From: Coriaria nepalensis
Lineage: Eukaryota > Streptophyta > Magnoliopsida > Cucurbitales > Coriariaceae
DNA: 64,000 bases
Direction of reading: 5' to 3'
Assembly (NCBI GenBank): GCA_027186245.1
Contig: CP114498.1
Span: 5,029,501 to 5,093,500, forward strand
Under the pieces are notes generated by a model. The model saw nothing but the letters and a program-made list of their open reading frames with translations, was not told the origin of the DNA and searched no databases. Position numbers and translations under genes: made by a program. This document shows, in pieces, positions 31,458 through 44,834 of the stretch (position 1 is the first letter of the stretch; every line of letters starts with the position of its first letter).

Positions 31458-34400
31458 ATGGGGCAATGGTGGTGGTGCTTGGTTACTCTTGTCTATGGGG
31501 CAAATTCTGATATTGAGAGACTTACTCTTTGGGACTCTTGGAGGCATTATAAGCCAATTGATTCCTCTATTCCATGGTTGCTTTTGGGTGATTTTAATGT
31601 TCCTCTATTCCATGGTTGCTTTTGGGTGATTTTAATGTTCCTCTATTCCATGGTTGCTTTTGGGTGATTTTAATGTTCCTCTATTCCATGGTTGCTTTTG
31701 GGTGATTTTAATGTTCCTCTATTCCATGGTTGCTTTTGGGTGATTTTAATGTTACTAGATTCATTGTAGAAAAGTTAGGTGGTAAAGTAGACATTTCGAG
31801 GGGCATGGATCAATTTAATAGCTGCATTTATGGTATTGAGCTGGATGATTTGAACTTTGGGGGTATCTCCTTTACTTGGACGAATTCGAACATGAATAGT
31901 GATCATCTTATCCTTCGGAAGCTTGATAGAGGCCTTCCTAACTTGGCTTGGAATGACACTTTTCCCCCTCCGGGCATCTTAGATCATTGCCCGGTGGTTG
32001 TCTTGGGTTTTTTTGAAGCTAGGAAATTTAAGACCCCCTTCTATTTCTTTAATGCTTGGATGGATCAAGAGGGTTTCTTGCCACTTGTGGCTGAGCAGGT
32101 GTGGGGTATAAGGGTAAATGGGAATCCGCTCTTCCATCTTGTTCATAAGTTAAGAACCTTAAAGGGGCTCTCAAAGTGTTCAGTAAGAAGAATTTTCATT
32201 ATGTTAACAATCAGATGATTGAAGCTAAGGCTAAGTTAGACTATCTTCAGATTGCCAACCATTCTCACTCTCCTACTCCGGATTCTCCCACCCTTGAGAA
32301 GGATGCTCTTGTTGACCTCCTCTGCCTTATCAAAATTGATGAGGACATGCTTAGGCAAAAGTCCCAGGTCAAATGGCTTAACCTTGGGGATCAAAATAAT
32401 ACATTTTTTCATACGGTGGTTAAGCAAAGACAGGCCAAAGCTAAAGTTCTCTCTCTATCACTAGATCAAATGGTGAGGTCTTAGAGGATTATGATCAAGT
32501 TAAGGTTGAGGTTATCTCCCCCTTCCAAAACATTTTCTCTCAGCCTAACCTGCCCCCTCCTCTGAATGATGATTTGTTGGAAAGTGCCATTAGTAAGAAG
32601 CTTGAGACCTCTTTTTCTTTTTTTTTGAAAGGCAGCTTGAGACCTCTTACCATAGCAGGCTTGTGGAGGAAATTTCTACTGAAGAAATTAAGAGAGCCCT
32701 TTTTGGGATCAATCCTAATAAAGCTTCGGGACCTGATGAGTTCAGTTCTGGGTTTTTTAAGAGATGTTGGGAAATTATTCATGATGACTTTGTGTTGGGG
32801 ATAAAACATTTCTTCAGGTTTGGGATTTTTCTGAAAGAGGTTAACACTACTGCTATATCTCTTGTTCCAAAGATTGCTTCTCCATCCCACCTCTCCAATT
32901 TTCGGCCCATCTCCTGTTGCAATACTGTCTACAGTGCATCTAAAAAATAATCAGCAACCGCATTAAGCTGATCCTGGATGATCTTATTAGTCCTAATCAA
33001 TCTGCTTTCATTGCTGGAAGACATATTACTTATAATATTCTTCTAGCCCATGAGCTCCTTCATGGCTATCACCTCAAAAGAGGCCCTCATAGATGCCCTT
33101 TCAAGATTGACCTCATGAAGGCTTATGACATCGTTAGATGGGACTTTCTTCAAAGGACTTTGGAGATTATGAACTTTCCCCTTATCTTCATCAGGTGGAT
33201 CATGGCGTGTGTCTCTACTCCCACTTTCTCAGTTTCTCTCAATGGGGAATTGATTGGTTTCTTTTGGAGTAGTAGGGGTCTCCGTCAGGGTGATCCTATG
33301 TCTCCCTATCTCTTTGCTTTATGCATGGAGATTTGTTCTGGCCTCTTCAACCATATGGAGCATGATTCTCGGTTTTCCTTTCATGATAAATGCCAAAGGG
33401 TTAAAATCTCCCCTCTTTGCTTTGCCGATGACTTGTTGGTTTTCTCTAAAGGTGATTCTCCTTCGGCTTCATGTATTAGCGAAGTGCTTCGGGATTTCTC
33501 ATCTTTATCTGGTCTTCTTCCTAACCCTGCTAAGAGTTCTATTTTCTTTGGCAATGTCCCCCCTGTGGTGGAGTCTGTGATTTTTGCTATTTTGGAGTTT
33601 CCGGCTGGATCCCTCCCTATTAGGTATTTTGGCATCCCTCTTGCTTCTACTAAACTCTCTTACAATGACTGCAAGCCTATCATTGAGAGAATTATAAGTA
33701 GAGCAAGGAGTTGGTCTTCCAAGTACCTGTCTTATGCGGGTAGGGTTCAACTCATAAACTCTACTTTATTCTCCATCCAAGTTTATTGGTCTATGCTCTT
33801 CATTCTGCTGTCCAAAATCATGACTGAGGTTGATAGGGTGCTTCGTAGTTTCCTTTGGAAAGGGTCTTCTCTTTATTATGGGGCGAATAAAGTTGCCTGA
33901 GATGTTGTCTGCCTCCCTAGAGCTGAGGGTGGGTTAGGTATAAAAAACATTAAGGATTGGAGCCAAATTGCTCAACTTAATCATAATTGGAACTTATTCA
34001 CCTACCCCAAAGCGATATGGCCGAACTGGGTTCACAATCATTTGATCCGAAATAGGAGATTCTGGATTTTCAATATCCCTAACTCTTGTACTTGGTGTTG
34101 GAGGAAGATCCCAAAGATTAGGGACAAAGCTCTTTTGTCTTTCATCTGGAAGGTTGGGATTGGTGCCTCTATTTCTCTTTGGTATGACCCGTGGACTCGC
34201 CATGGTATTCTTCACACTTAGCTTGGGGAAGATATGATTCATCTTCCGGCGTTAGTTTGAACCTCCAGGTTAGTATTATAATCCATGATTTTTCTTGGGC
34301 TTTTCCTAACCCCTCCGCCATAGTTTGGTGGGAGCTTGCAGATTGCATCCCGTCTTCCATCTCCCCTTCTGGAAATGAAGACAGTTTCACTTGGGCCAAC

Positions 34401-35891
34401 TCCCCTTGGGGGTTCTCGGTGTCTAAAGCTTGGGAACATTTCCGATCTCGTAGTTCTCCGGTTAGTTGAGCTAAAATTGTCTGGTGCAAAGGTCACATTC
34501 CGAGACACTCTTTCATTCATTGGCTTGCAATTCGCAACCGGCTAAGTACACAGGATAGCAGCTTTTCTTTTGGCTACCCTACTTGTAACGTGTGTCACTT
34601 ATTGTTTGGGGAATGCGGAGTCTCGTGATTATTTCTTTGGTGATTGCCCCTTCTCTGCTACTGTTTGGGCTGGGGTTTTGAGTCTCATGGTGATACCTCC
34701 TCTTTTGCTCTCTTGGGATAGTAAAATTATGTGGTTTTTGGGGCTTCCTGGGCAATCTTTATCTAATAGTATAGGGTCATCGCCTTTTCGGGCTTCGTTT
34801 ACCATATTTGGACAGAGAGAAATCAGAGTATTCATAATAACGTTTGTACCCCTCCGGGTATCATTGCTATGAAGATCTTGACTCAAATCAAGATAAAAGT
34901 TCAGAGCCTTCCTATTTCTCCTCTGCATGTGGACATCGATATTTGGAATTATTGGAATGGTATCTCTCTTTAATCCCCCTCTTGTTTGCTTGTCTCTCAC
35001 AGTTTGCTTGTTTTTTTTGTTTTGATAGGTGGGATCCCCTTGGAGGCCCCTTGGAGTTTACTCCTTGTATTGCTTGCGTTTGGTGTTTGTTGCCTTGGGT
35101 TTTGTTTCTCTTGTGGATAGGTGGGGTCCCCTGGGTGGCCTCCTTGGGGTATGCCCTCGTATTATGTTTTATTCTGTAAGCTTAAATTTGGTAAGTGGGG
35201 TCTTGTTGATAATGTCCCTGGTTTTTAACTCTCTTGCTTCCATCCCCCCTCCCCCTTCTCTTTATTTGATATGCTGCATGCTGTGTTTTTGGATGAAAGG
35301 TGGGGTTCCCTGGGTGGCCTCCTTGGGGCTTTCCCCTCATATTGTATGCTTGATTATTTCATATTATGCGGGATTATGAACCCCCGGATGATCACTATAA
35401 GTTTCATTGCTTATACGTTTTTTATGTGGATAGTGGCCTCGTTGTGGACACACTGAGGTATGCCCCTTTTCTTTGTAATTCTTTTCTTTTGATGATGCAT
35501 AGTGGTCTCCTTGGTGACCACCTTGGAGTTTTTCCCCCAAAGGGGTTTTTTCACCCAAAGTTAGGTTGGGTATGGGTCTCCCTTGTGACCACCTTGGGGT
35601 ATGCCCCTTGGTTGTTTCTTGTAATGGGGGTTTCCCCGGTTTTTTTGGTTTGGTCTTTTCTTGTTAAGGGAGAGGTTCCCCTTGTGAGCTTTGTTGGGTT
35701 ATATTTTTGTAGCTTGTTTATAGCTTATTTATCGCTTGGAGTTTTAGGTTGGTTGTGGTCTAGGTGTTGGTCATCGTTTTAAGCTGTTGTATTCTTTTTT
35801 TTTTTTTTTCCACTGTGAGCTTGCTCACCGCGCACTTGTAATCTTTCTTTTTACGGAATATAAACTTACCTTTCAAAATAAATAAATAAAT
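31458..35891 (+). mobile_element. LINE, sense, 5'-truncated in the endonuclease, with 14-bp target duplication
   Basis: Flanked by aaatgcacacttct at 31444-31457 and 35892-35905. It begins inside the endonuclease domain and contains a fivefold 38-bp tandem repeat (31565-31754). The endonuclease continues with WTNSNMNSDHLILRKLDRG. The RT runs about 32660-33900, with KIDLMKAYDIVRWDF, GLRQGDPMSPYLFALCMEIC and an intact FADDLLVFS near 33420; 33115-33900 is one open frame of 261 codons. A zinc-finger-like C-terminal region lies near 34500-34680 (CNVCHLLFGECG). A G-rich 3' UTR with repeated tgggtggcctccttgggg units (34970-35780) and an (AAAT)n tail complete it. Other frameshifts suggest it is inactive. 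Confidence 0.9.
31565..31754 (+). repeat. Five tandem 38-bp repeats in the LINE endonuclease
   Basis: Starts of ctctattccatgg lie at 31565, 31603, 31641, 31679 and 31717. Each unit encodes part of the catalytic-motif region PWLLLGDFNV. Since 38 is not a multiple of three, each copy shifts the frame. The antisense LINE has one copy at this point. Confidence 0.93.
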
Positions 35892-37655
35892 AAATGCACA
35901 CTTCTCTTTAATAGATCATTTGCAAGTTATGCATGAAAGTTGCATCTGAAGTGCAAAAATAGAATTCGCTCGAATTGCTTTCAAATGGTTTAGTGACTTG
36001 AAACGACTCATTGACAGGATTTTGAGGTAAAACAAATGCACACTTCCCTTCAATAAGATCATTTCCAAGTTATCTATGAAAGTCTGGTTTGAAGTGTGAA
36101 AATATAACTCATTCGAATTGATTTCAAATGGTTTAGTGACATGAACAGACTCGTTGATATGATTTTAAGGTTAAATAAATGCACACTTCCCTCTAATAGA
36201 TCATTTCCATGTTATGCACGAAAATCTTGTTCGAAGTGCGAAAATGGAATTTGTCTGAATTGCTTTCAAAGCTTTTATTGACTTGAAGTGACTAATTGAA
36301 ATGATTTTAAGGTAAAATAATTGCACACTTCCCTTCAATAGATCATTTCCAATTTAAGCACGAAAGTCGTGTTTGAAGTGCGAAAATAAAATTCGTCTGA
36401 ATTAATTTCAAATAATTTAGTGATTTGAAGGGACTCATTGACATGATTTTAAGATAAGACAAATGCAAACTTCCCATCAATAGATCATTACCATCAAATT
36501 GTTTATCGACTTGAAGTGACTCATTGAAATGATTTTAAGGTTAAGCAAATGCACACTTCCCTTATATAGATCCTTTCCAAGTTATGCACGAAAGTCATGT
36601 TCGAAGTGCGAAAATAGAATTCGATCGAATTGCTTTCAAATGATTTATTGTCCTAAAGTGACTCATTGACATGATTTTGAGGTAAAACAAACGCACACTT
36701 CCCTTCAATAAATCAATTCCTTGTTATGCACGAAAGTCATGTTTGAAGTCCAAAAATAGAATTCGCTCAAATTGTTTTCAAATATTTAGTGACTTGTAGT
36801 GACTCATTGACATGATTTTGAGGTAAATCAAATGCACACTTTTCTTCAATAGATCATTTCCAAGTTATGTATGAAAGTCCGGTTTGAAGTGTGAAAATAG
36901 AACTGCTTCGAATTCCTTTCAAATGGTTTAGTAATATGAAGGGACTTAGTGACATGATTTTAAGGTTAAACAAATGCACACTTCCCTTCTATAGATCATT
37001 TCTAAGTTATATACGAAGGTTGTTTTTGAAGTGCGAATTGCTTTCGAATGGTTGACTTGAAGGGACCTATTCACATGATTTTGAGGTGAAACAAATGCAC
37101 ACTTCCTTCAATAGATCATTTCCAAGTTATGCGCAAAAGTCGTGTTTGAACTGCGAAAATGGAATTCGTCCGAATTACTTTCAAATGGCTTATTGACTTG
37201 AATTCACTCATTGAAATGATTTTAAGGTTAAGAAAATGCACACTTCCCTTCAATAGACCATTTCAAGTTATGCACGAAAGTCATGTTTGAAGTGCGAAAA
37301 TAGCATTCGGTCAAAAGTGACTCATTGACTAGAAGTGACTCATTGACATGATCTTGAGGTAAAACAAATCCATACTTCCCTTCAATAGATTAATTCCTTA
37401 TTATGCACGAAAGTCGTGTTTTAAGTCAAAATAAAATTCGCTCGAATTGTTTTCAAATAGTTTATGGATTTGAAGTTAGTCATTGATTTAATTTTAAGGT
37501 TAAACAAATTCACACTTCCCTTCAATAGATCATTTCCAAGTTATGCACGAAGTTTATGTTTGAAGTGCAAATTGCTTTCAAATAGTCTAGTGACTGGAAG
37601 GGACTCATTGACATGATGTTGAGGTAAAACAAATGCACACTTCCCATCAATAGAT
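35892..37655 (+). repeat. 142-bp satellite, block 4
   Basis: About 12 monomers. Part of it (about 36340-36990) repeats the monomer series at about 28355-29030 with matching variants, so blocks 2 and 4 share a duplicated segment. Ends cccatcaatagat at 37643-37655. Confidence 0.92.
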
Positions 37656-38210
37656 TTTTTTTTTGAAAGGTAAGCGTATATTTCCAAAAAAAATCAATTA
37701 CAAGCACACAGTGAGCAAGCTCACAGTGGAAAAAATAAAAAAGAATACAACAGCCTAAAAAGGCAACCAATACCTAGAACAAACCAACCTAAAACAAAAG
37801 CGGCAAAAGACCCAAAACAATCTACACTTGGGTAACCCAATGGAGGTCACAAGAGAAACCTCTCCCCTAACAAGAGAAAGGGAAAATAACCATAAGAGTA
37901 AGAAGACCGGGGACAACCCTATTACAAAAACAACCAAGGGGCATAACCCAAGGTGGTCACTAGGAGGACCACCAGCCAACCTAACCTGGGGTGAAAAAAC
38001 CCCCTTTGGGTGAAAAACCCAAGGTGGCCACTAGAGGGACCGCTACCCATCATCAAAAGATGTACACATCACAATGCAAAGGGGCATACCCCAGTGTGCC
38101 CTCTCAACCAGGGCCACTATCCACATATAAAACATATAAGCAACGAAACTTAGAGTGATCGTCCAGGGGGTCATAACCCACCATCACACAAAATAATCAA
38201 GAAAAAAATA
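37656..38210 (-). mobile_element. LINE tail copy 1 (long form)
   Basis: Minus-strand LINE 3' UTR and tail, flanked by cccatcaatagat (37643-37655) and cccatcaatagaa (38211-38223), i.e. its target duplication with one later change. More diverged than the other copies (acacagtgagc, catcacaatgc), so it probably marks the edge of the amplified region. Confidence 0.9.
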
Positions 38211-39334
38211 CCCATCAATAGAACATTTCCAAGTTATGCACAAAAGTCGTATTTCAAGTGAGAAAATATAATTCCCTCGAATTATTTTCAAATGGTTTAG
38301 TGATTTGAAAGACCCGTTGACATGATTTTGAGGTGAATCAAATACATATTTCCCTTCAATAGATAATTTCCAAGTTACGCATGAAAGTCATGTCTGAAGT
38401 ACGTAAATAGAATTCGTTCCAATTATTTTCAAATGGTTTATTGGATCGAATGGACCAATTGACACGATTTTGAGGTTCAACAAATGCATACTTCCTTTCA
38501 ATAGATCATTTGCAAGTTATGCACGAAAGTTGTGTTTGAAGTGCGAAAATAGAATTCACTCGAATTGCTTTCAAATGGTTTAGCGACTTGAAGGGAATCC
38601 TTGACATGATTTTGAGGTAAAACATATGCACAATTCCCTTTAATAGATCATTTCCAAGTTATGTATGAAAGTTGTGTTTGAAGTGCGAAAATAGAACTCA
38701 TTCGAATTGCTTTCAAATGGTTTAGCGACTTGAAGCGACGCGTTGACATGATTTTGAGGTAACACATATGCACAATTCCCTTTAATAGTCTTCCATTTCG
38801 AAGTTATGTATGAAAGTCGTGTTTAAATTGCGAAAATGAGGTTCGTCCGAATTGCTTCCAAATGGGTTATTGACTTGAAGTGACTCATTGAAATGTCTTT
38901 AAGGTTAAGCAAATGCACACTTCCCTTCAATAGATCATTTCAATTTATGCACGAAAGTCATGTTTGAAGTGCGAAAATAGAATTCGGTCAAAAGTGACTC
39001 ATTGACTGGAAGTGACTCATTTACATGATCTTGAGGTAAAACAAATCCACACTTCCCTTCAATAGATTAATTCCTTGTTATGCGTGAAAGTCGTGTTTTG
39101 AGTCGAAAAATAAAATTCGCTCGAATTGCTTCCAAATAGTTTATGGATTAGAAGTTAGTCATTGATATAATTTTGAGGTTAAACAAATTCACACTTCCCT
39201 TCAATAGATCATTCCCAAGTCATGCACGAAGTTCATGTTTGTAGTGCGAATTGCTTTCGAATAGTCTGGTGACTTGAAGAGACTCATTGACATGATGTTG
39301 AGGTAAAACAAATGCACACTTCCCATCAATAGAT

Positions 39335-39905
39335 TTTGTTTTTTTTTTTTTGAAAGGTAAGCGTATATTTCTGAAAAACCAATTACAGGCACACGGTGAG
39401 CAAGCTCACAGTAGAAAAAAATAAAAATAAATAAAAGAATACAACAGCCTAAAAAGGCAACCCATACCTAGAACAAACCAACCTCAAACAAAAGCGGCAA
39501 AAGAAGCCAAAACAATCTACACTGGGGTAACCCAATGGAGGTCACAAGAGAAACCTCTCCCCTAACAAGAGAAAAGGAAAAGAACCATAAGAGTAAGAAG
39601 ACCGGGGACAACCCTATTACAAAAACAACCAAGGGGCATAACCCAAGGTGGTCACTAGGAGGACCACCAGCCAACCTAACCTGGGGTGAAAAAACCCCCT
39701 TTGGGTGAAAAACCCAAGGTGGCCACTAGAGGGACCGCTACCCATCATCAAAAGATGTACACATCACAAAGCAAAGGGGCATACCCCAGTGTGCCCTCTC
39801 AACCAGGGCCACTATCCACATATAAAACATATAAGCAACGAAACTTAGAGTGATCGTCCAGGGGGTCATAACCCACCATCACACAAAATAATCAAGAAAA
39901 AAATA
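39335..39905 (-). mobile_element. LINE tail copy 2 (long form, gaaagg type)
   Basis: Both 13-bp flanks are intact. Shares the tttgaaagg start and the cccatacct and cctcaaac variants with copies 3, 6 and 8. Confidence 0.9.
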
Positions 39906-41029
39906 CCCATCAATAGATCATTTCCAAGTTATGCACAAAAGTCGTATTTGAAGTGAGAAAATATAATTCCCTCGAATTATTTTCAAATGGTTTAGTGATT
40001 TGAAAGACCCGTTGACATGATTTTGAGGTGAATCAAATACATATTTCCCTTCAATAGATAATTTCCAAGTTACGCATGAAAGTCATGTCTGAAGTACGTA
40101 AATAGAATTCGTTCCAATTATTTTCAAATGGTTTATTGGCTCGAATGGACCAATTGACACGATTTTGAGGTTCAACAAATGCATACTTCCTTTCAATAGA
40201 TCATTTGCAAGTTATGCACGAAAGTTGTGTTTGAAGTGCGAAAATAGAATTCACTCGAATTGCTTTCAAATGGTTTAGCGACTTGAAGGGACTCGTTGAC
40301 ATGATTTTGAGGTAAAACATATGCACAATTCCCTTTAATAGATCATTTCCAAGTTATGTATGAAAGTTGTGTTTGAAGTGCGAAAATAGAACTCATTCGA
40401 ATTGCTTTCAAATGGTTTAGCGACTTGAAGCGACGCGTTGACATGATTTTGAGGTAACACATATGCACAATTCCCTTTAATAGAAGACCATTTCGAAGTT
40501 ATGTATGAAAGTCGTGTTTAAATTGCGAAAATGAGGTTCGTCCGAATTGCTTCCAAATGGGTTATTGACTTGAAGTGACTCATTGAAATGTCTTTAAGGT
40601 TAAGCAAATGCACACTTCCCTTCAATAGATCATTTCAATTTATGCACGAAAGTCATGTTTGAAGTGCGAAAATAGAATTCGGTCAAAAGTGACTCATTGA
40701 CTGGAAGTGACTCATTTACATGATCTTGAGGTAAAACAAATCCACACTTCCCTTCAATAGATTAATTCCTTGTTATGCGTGAAAGTCGTGTTTTGAGTCG
40801 AAAAATAAAATTCGCTCGAATTGCTTCCAAATAGTTTATGGATTAGAAGTTAGTCATTGATATAATTTTGAGGTTAAACAAATTCACACTTCCCTTCAAT
40901 AGATCATTCCCAAGTCATGCACGAAGTTCATGTTTGTAGTGCGAATTGCTTTCGAATAGTCTGGTGACTTGAAGAGACTCATTGACATGATGTTGAGGTA
41001 AAACAAATGCACACTTCCCATCAATAGAT

Positions 41030-41600
41030 TTTGTTTTTTTTTTTTTGAAAGGTAAGCGTATATTTCTGAAAAACCAATTACAGGCACACGGTGAGCAAGC
41101 TCACAGTAGAAAAAAATAAAAATAAATAAAAGAATACAACAGCCTAAAAAGGCAACCCATACCTAGAACAAACCAACCTCAAACAAAAGCGGCAAAAGAA
41201 GCCAAAACAATCTACACTGGGGTAACCCAATGGAGGTCACAAGAGAAACCTCTCCCCTAACAAGAGAAAAGGAAAAGAACCATAAGAGTAAGAAGACCGG
41301 GGACAACCCTATTACAAAAACAACCAAGGGGCATAACCCAAGGTGGTCACTAGGAGGACCACCAGCCAACCTAACCTGGGGTGAAAAAACCCCCTTTGGG
41401 TGAAAAACCCAAGGTGGCCACTAGAGGGACCGCTACCCATCATCAAAAGATGTACACATCACAAAGCAAAGGGGCATACCCCAGTGTGCCCTCTCAACCA
41501 GGGCCACTATCCACATATAAAACATATAAGCAACGAAACTTAGAGTGATCGTCCAGGGGGTCATAACCCACCATCACACAAAATAATCAAGAAAAAAATA
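41030..41600 (-). mobile_element. LINE tail copy 3 (long form, gaaagg type)
   Basis: Exactly 1,695 bp after copy 2 and virtually identical with it, including the flanking monomers: a recent tandem duplication. Confidence 0.9.
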
Positions 41601-43144
41601 CCCATCAATAGATCATTTCCAAGTTATGCACAAAAGTCGTATTTGAAGTGAGAAAATATAATTCCCTCGAATTATTTTCAAATGGTTTAGTGATTTGAAA
41701 GACCCGTTGACATGATTTTGAGGTGAATCAAATACATATTTCCCTTCAATAGATAATTTCCAAGTTACGCATGAAAGTCATGTCTGAAGTACGTAAATAG
41801 AATTCGTTCCAATTATTTTCAAATGGTTTATTGGCTCGAATGGACCAATTGACACGATTTTGAGGTTCAACAAATGCATACTTCCTTTCAATAGATCATT
41901 TGCAAGTTATGCACGAAAGTTGTGTTTGAAGTGCGAAAATAGAATTCACTCGAATTGCTTTCAAATGGTTTAGCGACTTGAAGGGACTCGTTGACATGAT
42001 TTTGAGGTAAAACATATGCACAATTCCCTTTAATAGATCATTTCCAAGTTATGTATGAAAGTTGTGTTTGAAGTGCGAAAATAGAACTCATTCGAATTGC
42101 TTTCAAATGGTTTAGCGACTTGAAGCGACGCGTTGACATGATTTTGAGGTAAAACATATGCACAATTCCCTTTAATAGAAGATCATTTCGAAGTTATGTA
42201 TGAAAGTCGTGTTTAAATTGCGAACATGGAATTCGTCCGAATTGCTTCCGAATGGGTTATTGACTTGAAGTGACTCATTGCAATGTCTTTAAGGTTAAGC
42301 AAATGCACACTTCCCTTCAATAGATCATTTCAAGTTATGCACGAAAGTCATGTTTGAAGTGCGAAAATAGAATTCGGTCAAAAGTGACTCATTGAATGGA
42401 AGTGACTCATTTACATGATCTTGAGGTAAAACAAATCCACACTTCCCTTCAATAGATTAATTCCTTGTTATGCATGAAAGTCGTGTTTTGAGTCGAAAAA
42501 TAAAATTCGCTCGAATTGCTTCGAAATAGTTTATGGATTTGAAGTTAGTCATTGATATAATTTTGAGGTTAAACAAATTCACACTTCCCTTCAATAGATC
42601 ATTCCCAAGTTATGTACGAAAGTTGTGTTTGAAGTGCGAAAATAGAACTCATTCGAATTGCTTTCAAATGGTTTAGCGACTTGAAGCGACGCGTTGACAT
42701 GATTTTGAGGTAAAACATATGCAAAATTCCCTTTAATAGAAGATCATTTCCAAGTTATGTATGAAAGTCGTGTTTAAATTGCAAAAATAGAATTCGGTCA
42801 AAAGTGACTCATTGACTGGAAGTGACTCATTTACATGATCTTGAGGTAAAACAAATCCACACTTCCCTTCAATAGGTTAATTCCTTGTTATGCGTGAAAG
42901 TCGTGTTTTGAGTCAAAAAATAAAATTCGCTCGAATTGCTTCCAAGTAGTTTATGGATTTGAAGTTAGTCATTGATATAATTTTGAGGTTAAACTAATTC
43001 ACACTTCCCTTCAATAGATCATTTCCAAGTCATGCACGAAGTTCATGTTTGAAGTGCGAATTGCTTTCGAATAGTCTGGTGACTTGAAGGGACTCATTGA
43101 CACGATGTTGAGGTAAAACAAATGCACACTTCCCATCAATAGAT

Positions 43145-43715
43145 TTTGTTTTTTTTTTTAAAGGTAAGCGTATATTTCTGAAAAACCAATTACAGGCACA
43201 CGGTGAGCAAGCTCACAGTAGAAAAAAAATAAAAATAAATAAAAGAATACAACAGCCTAAAAAGGCAACCAATACCTAGAACAAACCAACCTAAAACAAA
43301 AGCGGCAAAAGAAGCCAAAACAATCTACACTGCGGTAACCCAATGGAGGTCACAAGAGAAACTTCTCCCCTAACAAGAGAAAAGGAAAAGAACCATAAGA
43401 GTAAGAAGACCGGGGACAACCCTATTACAAAAACAACCAAGGGGCATAACCCAAGGTGGTCACTAGGAGGACCACCAGCCAACCTAACCTGAGGTGAAAA
43501 AACCCCCTTTGGGTGAAAAACCCAAGGTGGCCACTAGAGGGACCGCTACCCATCATCAAAAGATGTACACATCACAAAGCAAAGGGGCATACCCCAGTGT
43601 GCCCTCTCAACCAGGGCCACTATCCACATATAAAACATATAAGCAACGAAACTTAGAGTGATCGTGCAGGGGGTCATAACCCACCATAACACAAAATAAT
43701 CAAGAAAAAAAAATA
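43145..43715 (-). mobile_element. LINE tail copy 4 (long form, taaagg type)
   Basis: Starts tttaaagg and carries the private variants cctgaggtg (near 43487) and cactgcgg, shared with copy 9 at +9,485. Confidence 0.9.
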
Positions 43716-44834
43716 CCCATCAATAGATCATTTCTTATGCACAAAAGTCGTATTTGAAGTGAGAAAATATAATTCCCTCGAATTATTTTCAAATGGTTTA
43801 GTGACTTGAAAGACCCGTTGACATGATTTTGAGGTGAATCAAATACATATTTCCCTTCAATAGATAATTTCCAAGTTACGCATGAAAGTCATGTCTGAAG
43901 TACGTAAATAGAATTCGTTCCAATTATTTTCAAATGTTTATTGGCTCGAATGGACCAATTGACGTGATTTTGAGGTTCAACAAATGCATACTTCCTTTCA
44001 ATAGATCATTTGCAACTTATGCACGAAAGTTGTGTTTGAAGTGCGAAAATAGAATTCACTCGAATTGCTTTCAAATGGTTTAGCGACTTGAAGGGACTCG
44101 TTGACATGATTTTGAGGTAAAACATATGCACAATTCCCTTTAATAGATCATTTCCAAGTTATGTATGAAAGTTGTGTTTGAAGTGCGAAAATAGAACTCA
44201 TTCGAATTGCTTTCAAATGGTTTAGCGACTTGAAGCGACGCGTTGACATGATTTTGAGGTAAAACATATGCAAAATTCCCTTTAATAGAAGATCATTTCC
44301 AAGTTATGTATGAAAGTCGTGTTTAAATTGCGAAAATGGAATTCGTCCGAATTGCTTCTAAATGGGTTATTGACTTGAAGTGACTCATTGAAATGTCTTT
44401 AAGGTTAAGCAAATGCACACTTCCCTTCAATAGATCATTTCAAGTTATGCACGAAAGTCATGTTTGAAGTGCGAAAATAGAATTCGGTCAAAAGTGACTC
44501 ATTGACTGGAACTGACTCATTTACATGATCTTGAGGTAAAACAAATCCACACTTCCCTTCAATAGATTAATTCCTTGTTATGCATGAAAGTCGTGTTTTG
44601 AGTCAAAAAATAAAATTCGCTCGAATTGCTTCCAAATAGTTTATGGATTTGAAGTTAGTCATTGATATAATTTTGAGGTTAAACAAATTCACACTTCCCT
44701 TCAATAGATCATTTCCAAGTCATGCACGAAGTTCATGTTTGAAGTGCGAATTGCTTTCGAATAGTCTGGTGACTTGAAGGGACTCATTGACACGATGTTG
44801 AGGTAAAACAAATGCACACTTCCCATCAATAGAT

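Noticed and set aside
31408..31667. Two overlapping open frames at the left edge of the sense LINE as a new small gene
   Set aside because: They are satellite sequence fused to LINE endonuclease and the 38-bp tandem repeat; their N-terminal residues come from the monomer.
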